Of a DNA stretch of 64,000 bases, positions 55,125 to 63,241 are shown in pieces. Within the stretch, counting starts at the first letter, position 1. Each line of letters opens with the position of its first letter. The translations under genes and the position numbers were made by a program. The DNA comes from Pseudoalteromonas sp. SMS1 (GTDB lineage Bacteria > Pseudomonadota > Gammaproteobacteria > Enterobacterales > Alteromonadaceae), in contig NZ_JAKGBI010000005.1 of NCBI RefSeq assembly GCF_021530565.1, forward strand, positions 1 to 64,000. The letters are read 5' to 3'. The notes below the pieces were generated by a model that was not told where the DNA came from, ran no database searches, and was given only the letters and a program-made list of their open reading frames with translations.

Positions 55125-56690
55125 GTGGTGGACATGAACTACTCCATCTATTTTATGATGAAAATAAATGCTGTCCAATGCGTCTGTTTATTAACGAAAA
55201 AGTACGCATTAACGGTATTTGCGTGTGTCACACTCACGCTGATGTTGTCAGGGTGTAAGCAAACCCAAACTCAAACAGCGAGCAAAAAAGAAGTACTCAA
55301 TGCCCTGTTGATCGAAGTTTCTTCGGCAAGCAACCCTAAACCCACACTTGCAGTTCAAGCGGTGGCGCAACCTTCCATACCTAAGCCTTTTATAGAAAAA
55401 GACTTGTGGCAACATATTGCTCTCAACTTACAGTTTGAGCTCTCTCCGCATCCGAGGCTGAAAAAGCGCATTGATTGGTATTTGTCTCAGCCACAATATT
55501 TAATTAAGGTCAACACACGCGCAGCTCCGTACCTATACCACATCGTAAAAAAAGTTGAGCAGCAAAAACTCCCATTGGAACTCGCACTCCTACCTTTTGT
55601 CGAAAGTGATTTCCGACCACATGCCGTCTCCAAACAGCATGCGGTTGGAGCATGGCAGTTAGTTGACGCGACCGCTTACCATTTCGGCCTTCAGAGCAAT
55701 GATTGGTATGATGGCAGAAAAGATGTCTTAGCAGCGACAGACGCGGCACTGGCGTATTTAAAATATCTTCATAAAACGTTTAATGGTAACTGGCTACATG
55801 CCATTGCGGCCTACAACTCAGGTGAAGGGCGGGTAAAAAGTGCCATCAAAAAAAATCGTAAAGCGCGCAAAAATACCCACTATTGGCATTTATCACTCCC
55901 CAAAGAAACATCTGAATACGTTCCAAAGTTACTCGCGCTAAGTTATCTGTTACAGCACCCAGAGACTGGCTTTAAAAGGCCGACTCTGCCAAATCAAGCT
56001 ACAACGACAATTTTAGATGTCGGACAGGAGTTTAACTTTGGCATTTTGGCGAACCTATTACAGATCAATAAACAACAGCTCCATGCTTTAAATCCGGGCT
56101 ATTTAAGACATCAAAGCCCAACCGACGGCCCCCACAAAGTACTTGTGCCTCTAACAGAAAAGGCATTGATGCAAAGCGCTTTTTATCGTGAACAGTTTAG
56201 TCGCCGCTACACCGTAAAACAAAATGATACCCTCTATGGGATCGCTAGGCGCTTCTCGACTTCTGTTAACAAGATTAAGCAACTCAATGATAAGCAAAGC
56301 AACCTCATTATCGTTGGTGAGCGCATCCTTATAAACCAAGCAAATATAGACCGCTCATTAACAGTGGACTATCAAATAAGCCCCTACTTACAACAACAAG
56401 TCCCCACTCAGCAAGCCACAATTGAGCATCACCATACAATAGAATCCGGTGACTCACTATGGGAGCTTAGTCTATTTTACAAGGTCCCGCTCAAAGACTT
56501 ACTCGACTGGAATAACCTCCAAGCTGCCAGTATTTTATCACCCGGTAATGTTTTAATTTTGCACCTACCCGCAAAACAGGCTCCACAGCCGACACAACCA
56601 CTGAATACGCCAAGCTACTTGGATAAGTTAGAAAATGCGGTAAATAGCTCAGAAGTGCCGAGTTCAAACGTCCCTAACTTGCCCCAATGA
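55125..56690 (+). CDS. mltD: Membrane-bound lytic murein transglycosylase D-like lipoprotein
   Basis: A ~520-residue lipoprotein (LTLMLSGC lipobox) that cleaves peptidoglycan glycan strands at the outer membrane. Start is uncertain: GTG 55125 or 55128 and ATG 55134 share an AAAAGG site, and ATG 55155/55158 are also possible. The transglycosylase domain has the catalytic Glu in LLPFVESDFRPHAVSKQHAV, GAWQLVDATAYHFGLQ and AIAAYNSGEGRVKSAIKKN. Two C-terminal LysM domains follow: YTVKQNDTLYGIARRFSTSV and HTIESGDSLWELSLFYKVPL. Length and order match MltD. It is downstream of the MBL-like gene after 15 bp. Confidence 0.92.
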   Translation: MVDMNYSIYFMMKINAVQCVCLLTKKYALTVFACVTLTLMLSGCKQTQTQTASKKEVLNALLIEVSSASNPKPTLAVQAVAQPSIPKPFIEKDLWQHIALNLQFELSPHPRLKKRIDWYLSQPQYLIKVNTRAAPYLYHIVKKVEQQKLPLELALLPFVESDFRPHAVSKQHAVGAWQLVDATAYHFGLQSNDWYDGRKDVLAATDAALAYLKYLHKTFNGNWLHAIAAYNSGEGRVKSAIKKNRKARKNTHYWHLSLPKETSEYVPKLLALSYLLQHPETGFKRPTLPNQATTTILDVGQEFNFGILANLLQINKQQLHALNPGYLRHQSPTDGPHKVLVPLTEKALMQSAFYREQFSRRYTVKQNDTLYGIARRFSTSVNKIKQLNDKQSNLIIVGERILINQANIDRSLTVDYQISPYLQQQVPTQQATIEHHHTIESGDSLWELSLFYKVPLKDLLDWNNLQAASILSPGNVLILHLPAKQAPQPTQPLNTPSYLDKLENAVNSSEVPSSNVPNLPQ

Positions 56691-56745
56691 CAGGCTGTGA
56701 CGTAGAATACAGGCCCACATGATAGAGATATAAATAAGAGCAGAT

Positions 56746-57276
56746 ATGCAAATAGCAAAAGACACCGCAGTGGAGTTTCATTACACACTCAGTGAGGGCA
56801 CTGAACAAATCGAATCAAGCACTAAGGGTGAGCCTCTCAGCTACCTACATGGACAAGAAGGGATGTTACCAGGGCTTGAGCAAGCACTTGAAGGCAAAAC
56901 TGCGGGTGATAAGTTTTCGGTGACACTGGAACCAAAAGATAGCTACGGTGAATATCAAGAAGGCCTAGTACAACGCATTCCAATCAAGCACTTACAAGGC
57001 TTAGGAAACAATAAAGTATGGAAACCAGGCATGAGTGCCATTGTTGAGTCAAACCAAGGTAGACACCAAGTAACCATCGTAAAAGTGGGACGCTTTAATG
57101 CAGACTGTGATCTTAACCACCCGTTTGCAGGTAAGACGTTAACATTTGCTGTTGAGGTCGTGAGTGTAAGGCAAGCGACAGCTGAAGAATTATCACATGG
57201 GCACGTGCACGGTGCTGGTGGTTGTGGAGCGCCGGCTCAAGAAGAACAAAGCTGTTCAACAGGGTGTTGTGATTAA
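56746..57276 (+). CDS. slyD: FKBP-type peptidyl-prolyl isomerase SlyD
   Basis: A 176-residue cytoplasmic isomerase and chaperone. The FKBP part is MQIAKDTAVEFHYTLSEGTE, LHGQEGMLPGLEQALEGKTA and VTLEPKDSYGEYQEGLVQRI, with the insert-in-flap (IF) domain between about residues 70 and 130 (DCDLNHPFAGKTLTFAVEVV). The His/Cys-rich tail HGHVHGAGGCGAPAQEEQ ending in CSTGCCD binds nickel or other metals, as in E. coli SlyD. It has its own ribosome site. The next gene begins 15 bp on. Confidence 0.95.
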   Translation: MQIAKDTAVEFHYTLSEGTEQIESSTKGEPLSYLHGQEGMLPGLEQALEGKTAGDKFSVTLEPKDSYGEYQEGLVQRIPIKHLQGLGNNKVWKPGMSAIVESNQGRHQVTIVKVGRFNADCDLNHPFAGKTLTFAVEVVSVRQATAEELSHGHVHGAGGCGAPAQEEQSCSTGCCD

Positions 57277-57291
57277 TTAAAAGGAAAATAT

Positions 57292-58020
57292 ATGCAACCC
57301 GTTGCCATCATAACTGGTGGCAGCTTCGGTATTGGCAAAGCCATTGTTGAGAAGCTGCAAAGCCAAAATTATCACGTCTTTAATCTTGATATTCAGCCTA
57401 GCGACGCTGGTGAATATCGTTACTGTGACGTCAGTGACGTTGAGCAGGTCAAAAAAGTGATTGCTGATATTATAACTGAAGCAGGCCGAGTCGACGCTTT
57501 AGTTTCAAATGCAGGTAAACATTTGAGCGCCACGATAGAACAAACAGATGAGGCGACACTTGACGCAATGTTCGCACTCAATGTGAAAGGGGCCTATAGC
57601 GCCATTCAGGCCGTTTTACCCACGATGAAGCAACAGCAAGACGGTAAAATTGTACTCATGTCGTCTGATCAAGCGCATGTTGGGAAACCCAATTCGTTCG
57701 CATACAATCTAACTAAGCATGCGCTCGCCTCCATGGCCAAAACCACCGCCTTAGATTACGCACCCTATAACATCCGTGCTAATGCTGTTTGCCCTGGTAC
57801 AATCGAGACCCCACTCTTTCATAATGCCATTGATAACTACTGTGCAAAAAGTGGAGCAGATAAGGCACTAATTGTCGAAGAAGAAGCTGCATTACAACCA
57901 CTTGGCAGGTTAGGCCAGCCCAATGAAGTCGCCGCATTAGTCGCTTTTTTACTGAGTAACGACGCAGCCTTTATTACGGGTAGCTTACAGACAATTGATG
58001 GGGGCTACACAGCACGCTAA
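57292..58020 (+). CDS. Short-chain dehydrogenase/reductase (SDR)
   Basis: A 242-residue classical SDR. The cofactor motif [18 protein letters not shown] is at the N-terminus, [16 protein letters not shown] near residue 80, the catalytic Ser in [11 protein letters not shown] near 127, and YNLTK (Tyr-x3-Lys) near 142. [16 protein letters not shown] is the usual C-terminus. AAGGAAAA is the ribosome site. It overlaps the next gene by one base. Substrate unknown; the amidohydrolase partner may suggest a sugar lactone pathway. Confidence 0.9.
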   Translation: MQPVAIITGGSFGIGKAIVEKLQSQNYHVFNLDIQPSDAGEYRYCDVSDVEQVKKVIADIITEAGRVDALVSNAGKHLSATIEQTDEATLDAMFALNVKGAYSAIQAVLPTMKQQQDGKIVLMSSDQAHVGKPNSFAYNLTKHALASMAKTTALDYAPYNIRANAVCPGTIETPLFHNAIDNYCAKSGADKALIVEEEAALQPLGRLGQPNEVAALVAFLLSNDAAFITGSLQTIDGGYTAR

Positions 58021-58859
58021 TGAATATTATCGACCCCCATCTACATTTTTTTGATTTGTGTAAAGGCCAGTATACTTGGTTAAAAGACAGTCCACCGAGT
58101 TGGCCCAATATTTCCAAAATCTGCCAAAACCACCTGCCAGAAGAGCTATCTGGTTCGCCAGAAGTCGTGCTGCACGGCTGTATTCATGTAGAAGCGGGAT
58201 TCGATAACCGGCATCCCATTAAAGAGCTTAATTGGCTCAGTGAGATCTTGCCCAATTTGCCATATAAAGCCGTTGGCTACGTCCCTATTGATGCCGAACA
58301 CAACACCTTTTGTGATAAATTGAGTGCACTTTCACATCCAAGCTTGGTTGCGGTAAGGGACATTACGGAAGGTCATGACGCAACACGCTTATTGGCTGAT
58401 ACGGTCGCCGATAATATTCAGCATTTGGACCAATGCGGCTATCACTTCGAAGCGCAGTTTGAGTTCACCCATCATGCTGTTATAGATAAAATAGTACACA
58501 TATACCGCGCGCTACCTAATGCCGTATTAGTCATCAATCATGCAGGCTTCATGGAAGCGGGACAGTCATGGCAACACGCGATTAAAGCGCTCGCTAGCAT
58601 AGAAAATTGCGTCATTAAATTTTCAGGCCATGAATTGCTCACCACCCCAATGAACCTAGAAAAGCAACTTAGTCTCTTATTGAATACATTTGGAGAAGAC
58701 AGAGTCATGCTTGCCTCTAATCATCCTGTGTGCTTGATTGAGCGAAGCTTTGTTCAACAATGGCAACATTACTTTGACCTTGTTACCCACGTCGCACCAC
58801 ATGCGTGGCAAAAGCTAAGCTTTAGTAATGCAAAGCGCTTATACAAATTAGGGAGTTAA
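58020..58859 (+). CDS. Amidohydrolase-2 family protein (COG3618-like, lactonase-type)
   Basis: A 279-residue TIM-barrel metal hydrolase. The N-terminal [20 protein letters not shown] holds the metal-binding HxH, and GCIHVEAGFDNRHP, VLVINHAGFMEAGQ and MLASNHPVCLIERSF follow. This is the pattern of the COG3618 group, which includes L-fuconolactonase and rhamnonolactonase; other members act on different substrates. Its ATG overlaps the SDR stop (TAATG), so translation is coupled. The pair could oxidise a sugar and hydrolyse the lactone, but this is inference. It overlaps the convergent DUF2884 gene by 4 bp. Confidence 0.85.
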   Translation: MNIIDPHLHFFDLCKGQYTWLKDSPPSWPNISKICQNHLPEELSGSPEVVLHGCIHVEAGFDNRHPIKELNWLSEILPNLPYKAVGYVPIDAEHNTFCDKLSALSHPSLVAVRDITEGHDATRLLADTVADNIQHLDQCGYHFEAQFEFTHHAVIDKIVHIYRALPNAVLVINHAGFMEAGQSWQHAIKALASIENCVIKFSGHELLTTPMNLEKQLSLLLNTFGEDRVMLASNHPVCLIERSFVQQWQHYFDLVTHVAPHAWQKLSFSNAKRLYKLGS

Positions 58860-59638
58860 GAGCGGATTTGGACTAAATCAAAGGCGGTTAAACTCGGTAC
58901 AATATCCTGCAGTCGCTTTTCAGTATTATCTAGCGAGTTTAAGCACTCACAGTACTCATTCGCCTTTTCTTCTAACTGATACGCTTTTTGCTGTAGTGAC
59001 TTATCGATCTCTTTGGAGATGATTTCCATTCGTTGGCCCATATCCGAAAAACGGCTTTCAATATTACCTTCTCTGGACTTAAAAGCGTCTCCCACCGAAA
59101 CCAATATTGCACCAAGTGAGCCATGCACGGCAGAGTGAATTTTCCCGCTGATTTCTTTCGTAAAAAAATCATCTATTTTTGATAAAGACTGTGGAGCAAT
59201 AAAGTAAAAATCTTCTCCGCGTTTAAATTTATCCATCAACGCGCGCTCAACATACTGAAGTTGGGTTTTCAACACTTCAGGGTTGTTGTCAGACATCCCT
59301 TCAACAACCTGTTCAATGGCGCTCAGCCCTAAATTAACACCATCCGTTGCTAAGTTCACCAGCTCAGGAACTGTGTCTCGAATCCCTTTCGCATACGCTT
59401 GTAACACCCGTGTTTCTTGATCATCTAACTTAATCCAACGTCCTTTTACCAGCAATTGATTATCGTTATTGATTTGTACCCGAGTTTGGCCATTATCAAG
59501 AATACGAATTACGGAGTCAGTGATAATTAAGCCATGTCCCAATTCGACATCACACTTCTCGTCCGCAGAAACATGCAGGGATGTGCCGATGAGCACACTG
59601 AACAATAGAGACTTAATTTTAGATGTGGACAAACGCAT
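58856..59638 (-). CDS. DUF2884 (YggN-like) exported protein
   Basis: A 260-residue protein with a signal peptide (~1-25, SLLFSVLIGTSLHVSADEK). It continues CDVELGHGLIITDSVIRILD and GRWIKLDDQETRVLQAYAKG, typical of DUF2884, a family of unknown function found in gammaproteobacteria (YggN in E. coli). The remainder is helical, with two Cys near the end (YCECLNSLD). GGGGGTAG precedes the ATG. It overlaps the end of the convergent amidohydrolase gene by 4 bp. Confidence 0.82.
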   Translation of the reverse strand: MRLSTSKIKSLLFSVLIGTSLHVSADEKCDVELGHGLIITDSVIRILDNGQTRVQINNDNQLLVKGRWIKLDDQETRVLQAYAKGIRDTVPELVNLATDGVNLGLSAIEQVVEGMSDNNPEVLKTQLQYVERALMDKFKRGEDFYFIAPQSLSKIDDFFTKEISGKIHSAVHGSLGAILVSVGDAFKSREGNIESRFSDMGQRMEIISKEIDKSLQQKAYQLEEKANEYCECLNSLDNTEKRLQDIVPSLTAFDLVQIRS

Positions 59639-59702
59639 ACTACCCCCAAATTCGATACTATGAGGGTAGCAAATTTTAATTTTTAACCAAACCTATTTTT
59701 TC

Positions 59703-60227
59703 TTACTCACACGCGGCATAACGCATTAAACGCACAAAAGCATCTGACGTTTTGCTACTCGAGCTATCATTTAGACCATCTTGAAATTGATATGTCCACG
59801 CTCGGCTTGGATCTTGTATGCTCGTTGTGCTGCTCCAATAGTTACCACTGTGGTTACCTAAGAAAACAGTTTCGTTAATGGCAGGATCTTCACAGCTGCG
59901 TTCCACAATCGAAGAAAGTTCTTTGACATTGGGTAACTGCCAATTGTCAAAGTTAGCCACACGACTATTCTTCGCGGCCGACAACGCTTCTTGCCAGTTT
60001 AATTTTTGCTCGGCATTGTCACAAGACTCGGTCTCAGCATTATAAACAAACCCAAACGTGCAGCGTTGCCACATAATGTCGGTTTTTTTATCACATACCG
60101 TACCGTCATTATTCACCACAAAACGGGATTCTGGCGTTGTATAAGGTACTGAAGTTTCGGTTGCACAGTCTTGTGCTAGTACTGAACTACTCAACAACAC
60201 ACAAGATAACGCTAATTTAGTTCGCAT
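59703..60227 (-). CDS. Exported DUF1566 domain protein
   Basis: A 174-residue protein. The start is ATG 60227 (MRTKLALSCVLLSSSVLAQD), since GAGGAG suits it better than the ATG at 60233. A cleavable signal peptide ends near residue 19. The DUF1566 (Lcl-type) signature is visible: VCDKKTDIMWQRCTFG, NWQEALSAAKNSRVANFDNW, LPNVKELSSIVERSC and NYWSSTTSIQDPSRAWTYQF. Function is unknown; some members bind surfaces or polysaccharide. It overlaps the upstream PKD-DUF1566 gene by 11 bp, so they are co-expressed. Confidence 0.85.
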   Translation of the reverse strand: MRTKLALSCVLLSSSVLAQDCATETSVPYTTPESRFVVNNDGTVCDKKTDIMWQRCTFGFVYNAETESCDNAEQKLNWQEALSAAKNSRVANFDNWQLPNVKELSSIVERSCEDPAINETVFLGNHSGNYWSSTTSIQDPSRAWTYQFQDGLNDSSSSKTSDAFVRLMRYAACE

Positions 60228-61923
60228 CTTCATCTCCTCTTACAAGCCTTACATAAGCGGTATTACCCTTGGATTCATGCACCGTATTACCTGTTGCCAT
60301 ATCAACAACGTAGGCACTCGTTAGCTTTGCATCTATGCCTTCTGTCCCCCCAACATAGGTTTGAATCGTCCAAAAATGTAAGTGATTAAGCAACGTCACA
60401 TCTGGCATATTGGGGAAAAATTCAGGATCCAGTACATGTGCACCTTGTCGTCCAAAGTCCACGATACTCATTAACTCGGAATAACTAGGTAAGCGCCAAG
60501 TACGACCACCACAATATGGATCGCCAGCTTGCGTGTTAACAGCACTGATTAAGTTTTTAATACCGCAATGATCTGAATGAGGGCATGGTACTGGATTTGG
60601 CATCACCGTATTACTGTGAATTAAATCATCCATGTCGTCAGGATCTGTGACCGCCCAAGTATAATGGTTTTGCGCATTTCGAATCGAAGTAGCTGGTAGG
60701 GTACCTGCTGTCGGCTCTTTGACTTCCCAGATCAATCCAGTGATATTATCACGTACACAGCTAAACGTGGTGGCGTCATTACTTAACTCTTTACCATCGG
60801 CGTCCAATTTAGTGAAATCAAACGCCAGCTTGCCCTTACCCTCTTTGGCAATTAATTGCGATACACTGTCCCGACCAAGGTCTGCATCTTGACCCGGGAA
60901 GTCATCATCTGAACATGTAATGGACTCGGTATTGTTATAACAAAGCCCTGCGCCGCTATCGTTAAGATTACTGAGCGGTTTTTTAGAAATCGTCACTTTG
61001 ACTTCATCGTCACCCGTTCGATTCGCCGAATCAGTCACTGTCACTTTAAAGGTGGCCGAAATCACATCGGTGATATTAGGTGCTTGAAATGTTGTTTTAC
61101 ACGCTGTGTCGTCGGCAAGTGAAATCGTCGAACCAGCACTGGTTTGCTCCCACTTGCAGTTGTATTGTCCATCTACCGTTACACTACTGGTTGCGTCTAA
61201 TGTAACATCATCAAACTCCAACACTTGTTGATCCGTCCCTGCATTAGCAAGCACGACCTGTGCATTTTTTGCTAACGCAACACTTGTGTCCGTCGAGGTA
61301 CTCCCACCTTCATCGTCAGTGATAGTAAGGCGCCATATCGCAGTTTGATTTTCTGCCAACAGGGGATGCACGAAGCTTAACGTCACCGCACTTGTATCTG
61401 TCACTTTGATCGTGCTTGGACCTGATATCTGTTCCCACTTGTAGCCAACTACTTGACCGTTCGCATCAGGGTCCGAAGAGTCCGCTGCGGACAGGACAAC
61501 CGTGTCTAGATATTTTGACGGCAGCGTGTCAGGACCTGTTTGTGTGATCACCGCAACGGGTAATTGATTATTAGAGGTAATATTTACGTTTAAAGTATCA
61601 CTAACAAGTGCCCCTGCGGGGGTTAGATAATCTACTTTTAAAACGGCAACGCTATTTGCTTTAACATCAGGAGCAGTGACCGTCAATTCCTCTCCAGCTT
61701 GCGGAAAGCCATCAATAGAGGGGCCAGATACTATTTGCCAATTAAAGGTACCGCCCGATGGAGAGGCCACAGCCTTGAGTGTAAAATCGTTTTTTTCTAT
61801 TACTGTGACATCTTGTCCTGCATTGATGCTGGCACCAACCACTTCTTGATCCGAGCCGCCAGATCCGCCGCAGCCGCTAAGCATGCTACTCACGGCGAAG
61901 AATACGAGCGATTTTTTCAACAT
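60217..61923 (-). CDS. Lipoprotein with PKD-like repeats and DUF1566 domain
   Basis: A 568-residue surface lipoprotein: MLKKSLVFFAVSSMLSGCGG with lipobox LSGC (Cys18) and a Gly/Ser-rich linker. About three immunoglobulin-like PKD/cadherin-type repeats follow (~30-315), e.g. DSSDPDANGQVVGYKWEQIS and AGTDQQVLEFDDVTLDATSS. The C-terminal ~250 residues form a DUF1566 domain with GLIWEVKEPTAGTLPATSIR, GGRTWRLPSYSELMSIVDFG and TAYVRLVRG. AGGAGTAG is the ribosome site. It is translationally coupled with the smaller DUF1566 gene. A role in surface adhesion or carbohydrate binding is inference. Confidence 0.87.
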   Translation of the reverse strand: MLKKSLVFFAVSSMLSGCGGSGGSDQEVVGASINAGQDVTVIEKNDFTLKAVASPSGGTFNWQIVSGPSIDGFPQAGEELTVTAPDVKANSVAVLKVDYLTPAGALVSDTLNVNITSNNQLPVAVITQTGPDTLPSKYLDTVVLSAADSSDPDANGQVVGYKWEQISGPSTIKVTDTSAVTLSFVHPLLAENQTAIWRLTITDDEGGSTSTDTSVALAKNAQVVLANAGTDQQVLEFDDVTLDATSSVTVDGQYNCKWEQTSAGSTISLADDTACKTTFQAPNITDVISATFKVTVTDSANRTGDDEVKVTISKKPLSNLNDSGAGLCYNNTESITCSDDDFPGQDADLGRDSVSQLIAKEGKGKLAFDFTKLDADGKELSNDATTFSCVRDNITGLIWEVKEPTAGTLPATSIRNAQNHYTWAVTDPDDMDDLIHSNTVMPNPVPCPHSDHCGIKNLISAVNTQAGDPYCGGRTWRLPSYSELMSIVDFGRQGAHVLDPEFFPNMPDVTLLNHLHFWTIQTYVGGTEGIDAKLTSAYVVDMATGNTVHESKGNTAYVRLVRGDEDAN

Positions 61924-61955
61924 TACTACTCCTAACTGACCACCTCCATGTCATG

Positions 61956-62288
61956 TTAGAGGTAGCTATCTTGGTGAATTCGAACAAACAATTTAGTGCC
62001 AACTTTACTGTAATCAACTTTATATTCGCGACCATCCAACGATTGAATGAACAGCAGCCTTTTGACTTCGCTGAAAACATCGGCACTTGATATTTGCACC
62101 ACCTCTAAATAGCGCTCTTTAGCTTCCCGTCGATTTCTAGGTAAATCTTCTTTAAACGGAATCAAGCCCGTCGCCGTTACCTTAATCTTGGGGTGTGTTT
62201 CCCCATTCACGATCACTAAATCGAGCTTTTTATCTTTATGGATAATGGTATTACGACCACTTTTAATAAAGGCTCTATCGAAGCTCAT
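61956..62288 (-). CDS. Hypothetical protein, 110 residues
   Basis: I do not recognise this family. It starts MSFDRAFIKSGRNTIIHKDK, is basic and beta-rich, and ends with VGTKLFVRIHQDSYL. No signal peptide or membrane helix is visible. AGGATATATAC is the ribosome site. It lies 17 bp downstream of the DUF2982-like gene, with which it is probably co-transcribed. Confidence 0.72.
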   Translation of the reverse strand: MSFDRAFIKSGRNTIIHKDKKLDLVIVNGETHPKIKVTATGLIPFKEDLPRNRREAKERYLEVVQISSADVFSEVKRLLFIQSLDGREYKVDYSKVGTKLFVRIHQDSYL

Positions 62289-62305
62289 GTATATATCCTG
62301 TTACT

Positions 62306-63013
62306 TCACTTAGCGGTGGCGACTTGATCATGCAAGTCTTTTACCACCTTTTCTGGATTTGATTTCCAGTGGTTTAAAATGTTAGCAAATTGCCAAATAT
62401 CCCTGTCCAACACGTTCGCTGGTAGAATTAGATCATAGCCAGTCACTGTCTTTAAATTTTGCATCCTATTTGCAAACATAGCCATTAGACCTGTGTATCT
62501 ACGCCCTGTAGGCGACTGAAAACTGGTCTCTTCAATGAGCCATTCTGATGGACAATTGCCATTTTCGCAATGTATTTTAACAGCTTGTAAAAAAATATGC
62601 CGCTGTTCAATTAGCAGTTTCCCAGCCAAACGGGGGGTTAGCTCTGCTAAAAACTCATCAATACTGTTTAGTTTAATACCTACAGCATTTAACTCAAGGT
62701 TTTCAACTCCTTGAGTTACAAAAGGAACGCCACTTGAGTGAAAGTTACTATGAGAGACTCGCATTACGCCAAATTTGTGAACATAATGAAGCGCCTCAGT
62801 ACTTAATTCAATACTAAAATATGGTTGCTGACTTTTTAAAAAGCCCAGTAATATTGAACAGATAGCGGCAGCAGCCAATGCTAACTCTAATATGGTTGGC
62901 GGTGTCGCCCTAAGTGTCACAAACACCATAACAATTGCTAAACATATCGCGCCGGCAAGCATAAACTCAATACTGTGACGGTTTGCCTGCGCACGCAAAG
63001 ACACCTTATGCAT
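62306..63013 (-). CDS. DUF2982-like inner-membrane protein
   Basis: A 235-residue protein with two membrane helices near the N-terminus (FMLAGAICLAIVMVFVTL and LELALAAAAICSILLGFL), then a cytoplasmic or periplasmic domain including YFSIELSTEALHYVHKFGVM, CPSEWLIEETSFQSPTGRRY and DLILPANVLDRDIWQFANIL. I believe it is DUF2982, described in Vibrio and relatives, but this rests on memory. The start overlaps the 33-residue peptide by 8 bp, suggesting translational coupling. Confidence 0.65.
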   Translation of the reverse strand: MHKVSLRAQANRHSIEFMLAGAICLAIVMVFVTLRATPPTILELALAAAAICSILLGFLKSQQPYFSIELSTEALHYVHKFGVMRVSHSNFHSSGVPFVTQGVENLELNAVGIKLNSIDEFLAELTPRLAGKLLIEQRHIFLQAVKIHCENGNCPSEWLIEETSFQSPTGRRYTGLMAMFANRMQNLKTVTGYDLILPANVLDRDIWQFANILNHWKSNPEKVVKDLHDQVATAK

Positions 63014-63107
63014 AGTAAAACCACCAATAAAAAATTAGCATAGCTATCAGCCATACTAATAATTTACGCAACTGCATACACCTTTTGCAGGGCTTCGCTT
63101 TACTCAT
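63006..63107 (-). CDS. 33-residue membrane peptide with Cys-x2-Cys
   Basis: A short frame easily missed by gene callers. It reads MSKAKPCKRCMQLRKLLVWL and continues as one hydrophobic helix rich in Trp, Tyr and Phe, ending FYYA. AAAAGG lies 8 nt upstream of the ATG. Its stop overlaps the DUF2982-like start (shared bases 63006-63013). A basic Cys-x2-Cys head before a membrane helix is seen. I infer a small membrane partner of the downstream protein. Confidence 0.65.
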   Translation of the reverse strand: MSKAKPCKRCMQLRKLLVWLIAMLIFYWWFYYA

Positions 63108-63241
63108 TTCAGTAACCTTTTAGGTACACAGGGAAAATCTCTGTTAGATTTTCGTTTAATACACAAATATACAGGATATCCGCGATTTTCTCATTCTGGA
63201 ATTTTTGTACACTAATCATCTACATTTAGTGAGATTAATTT

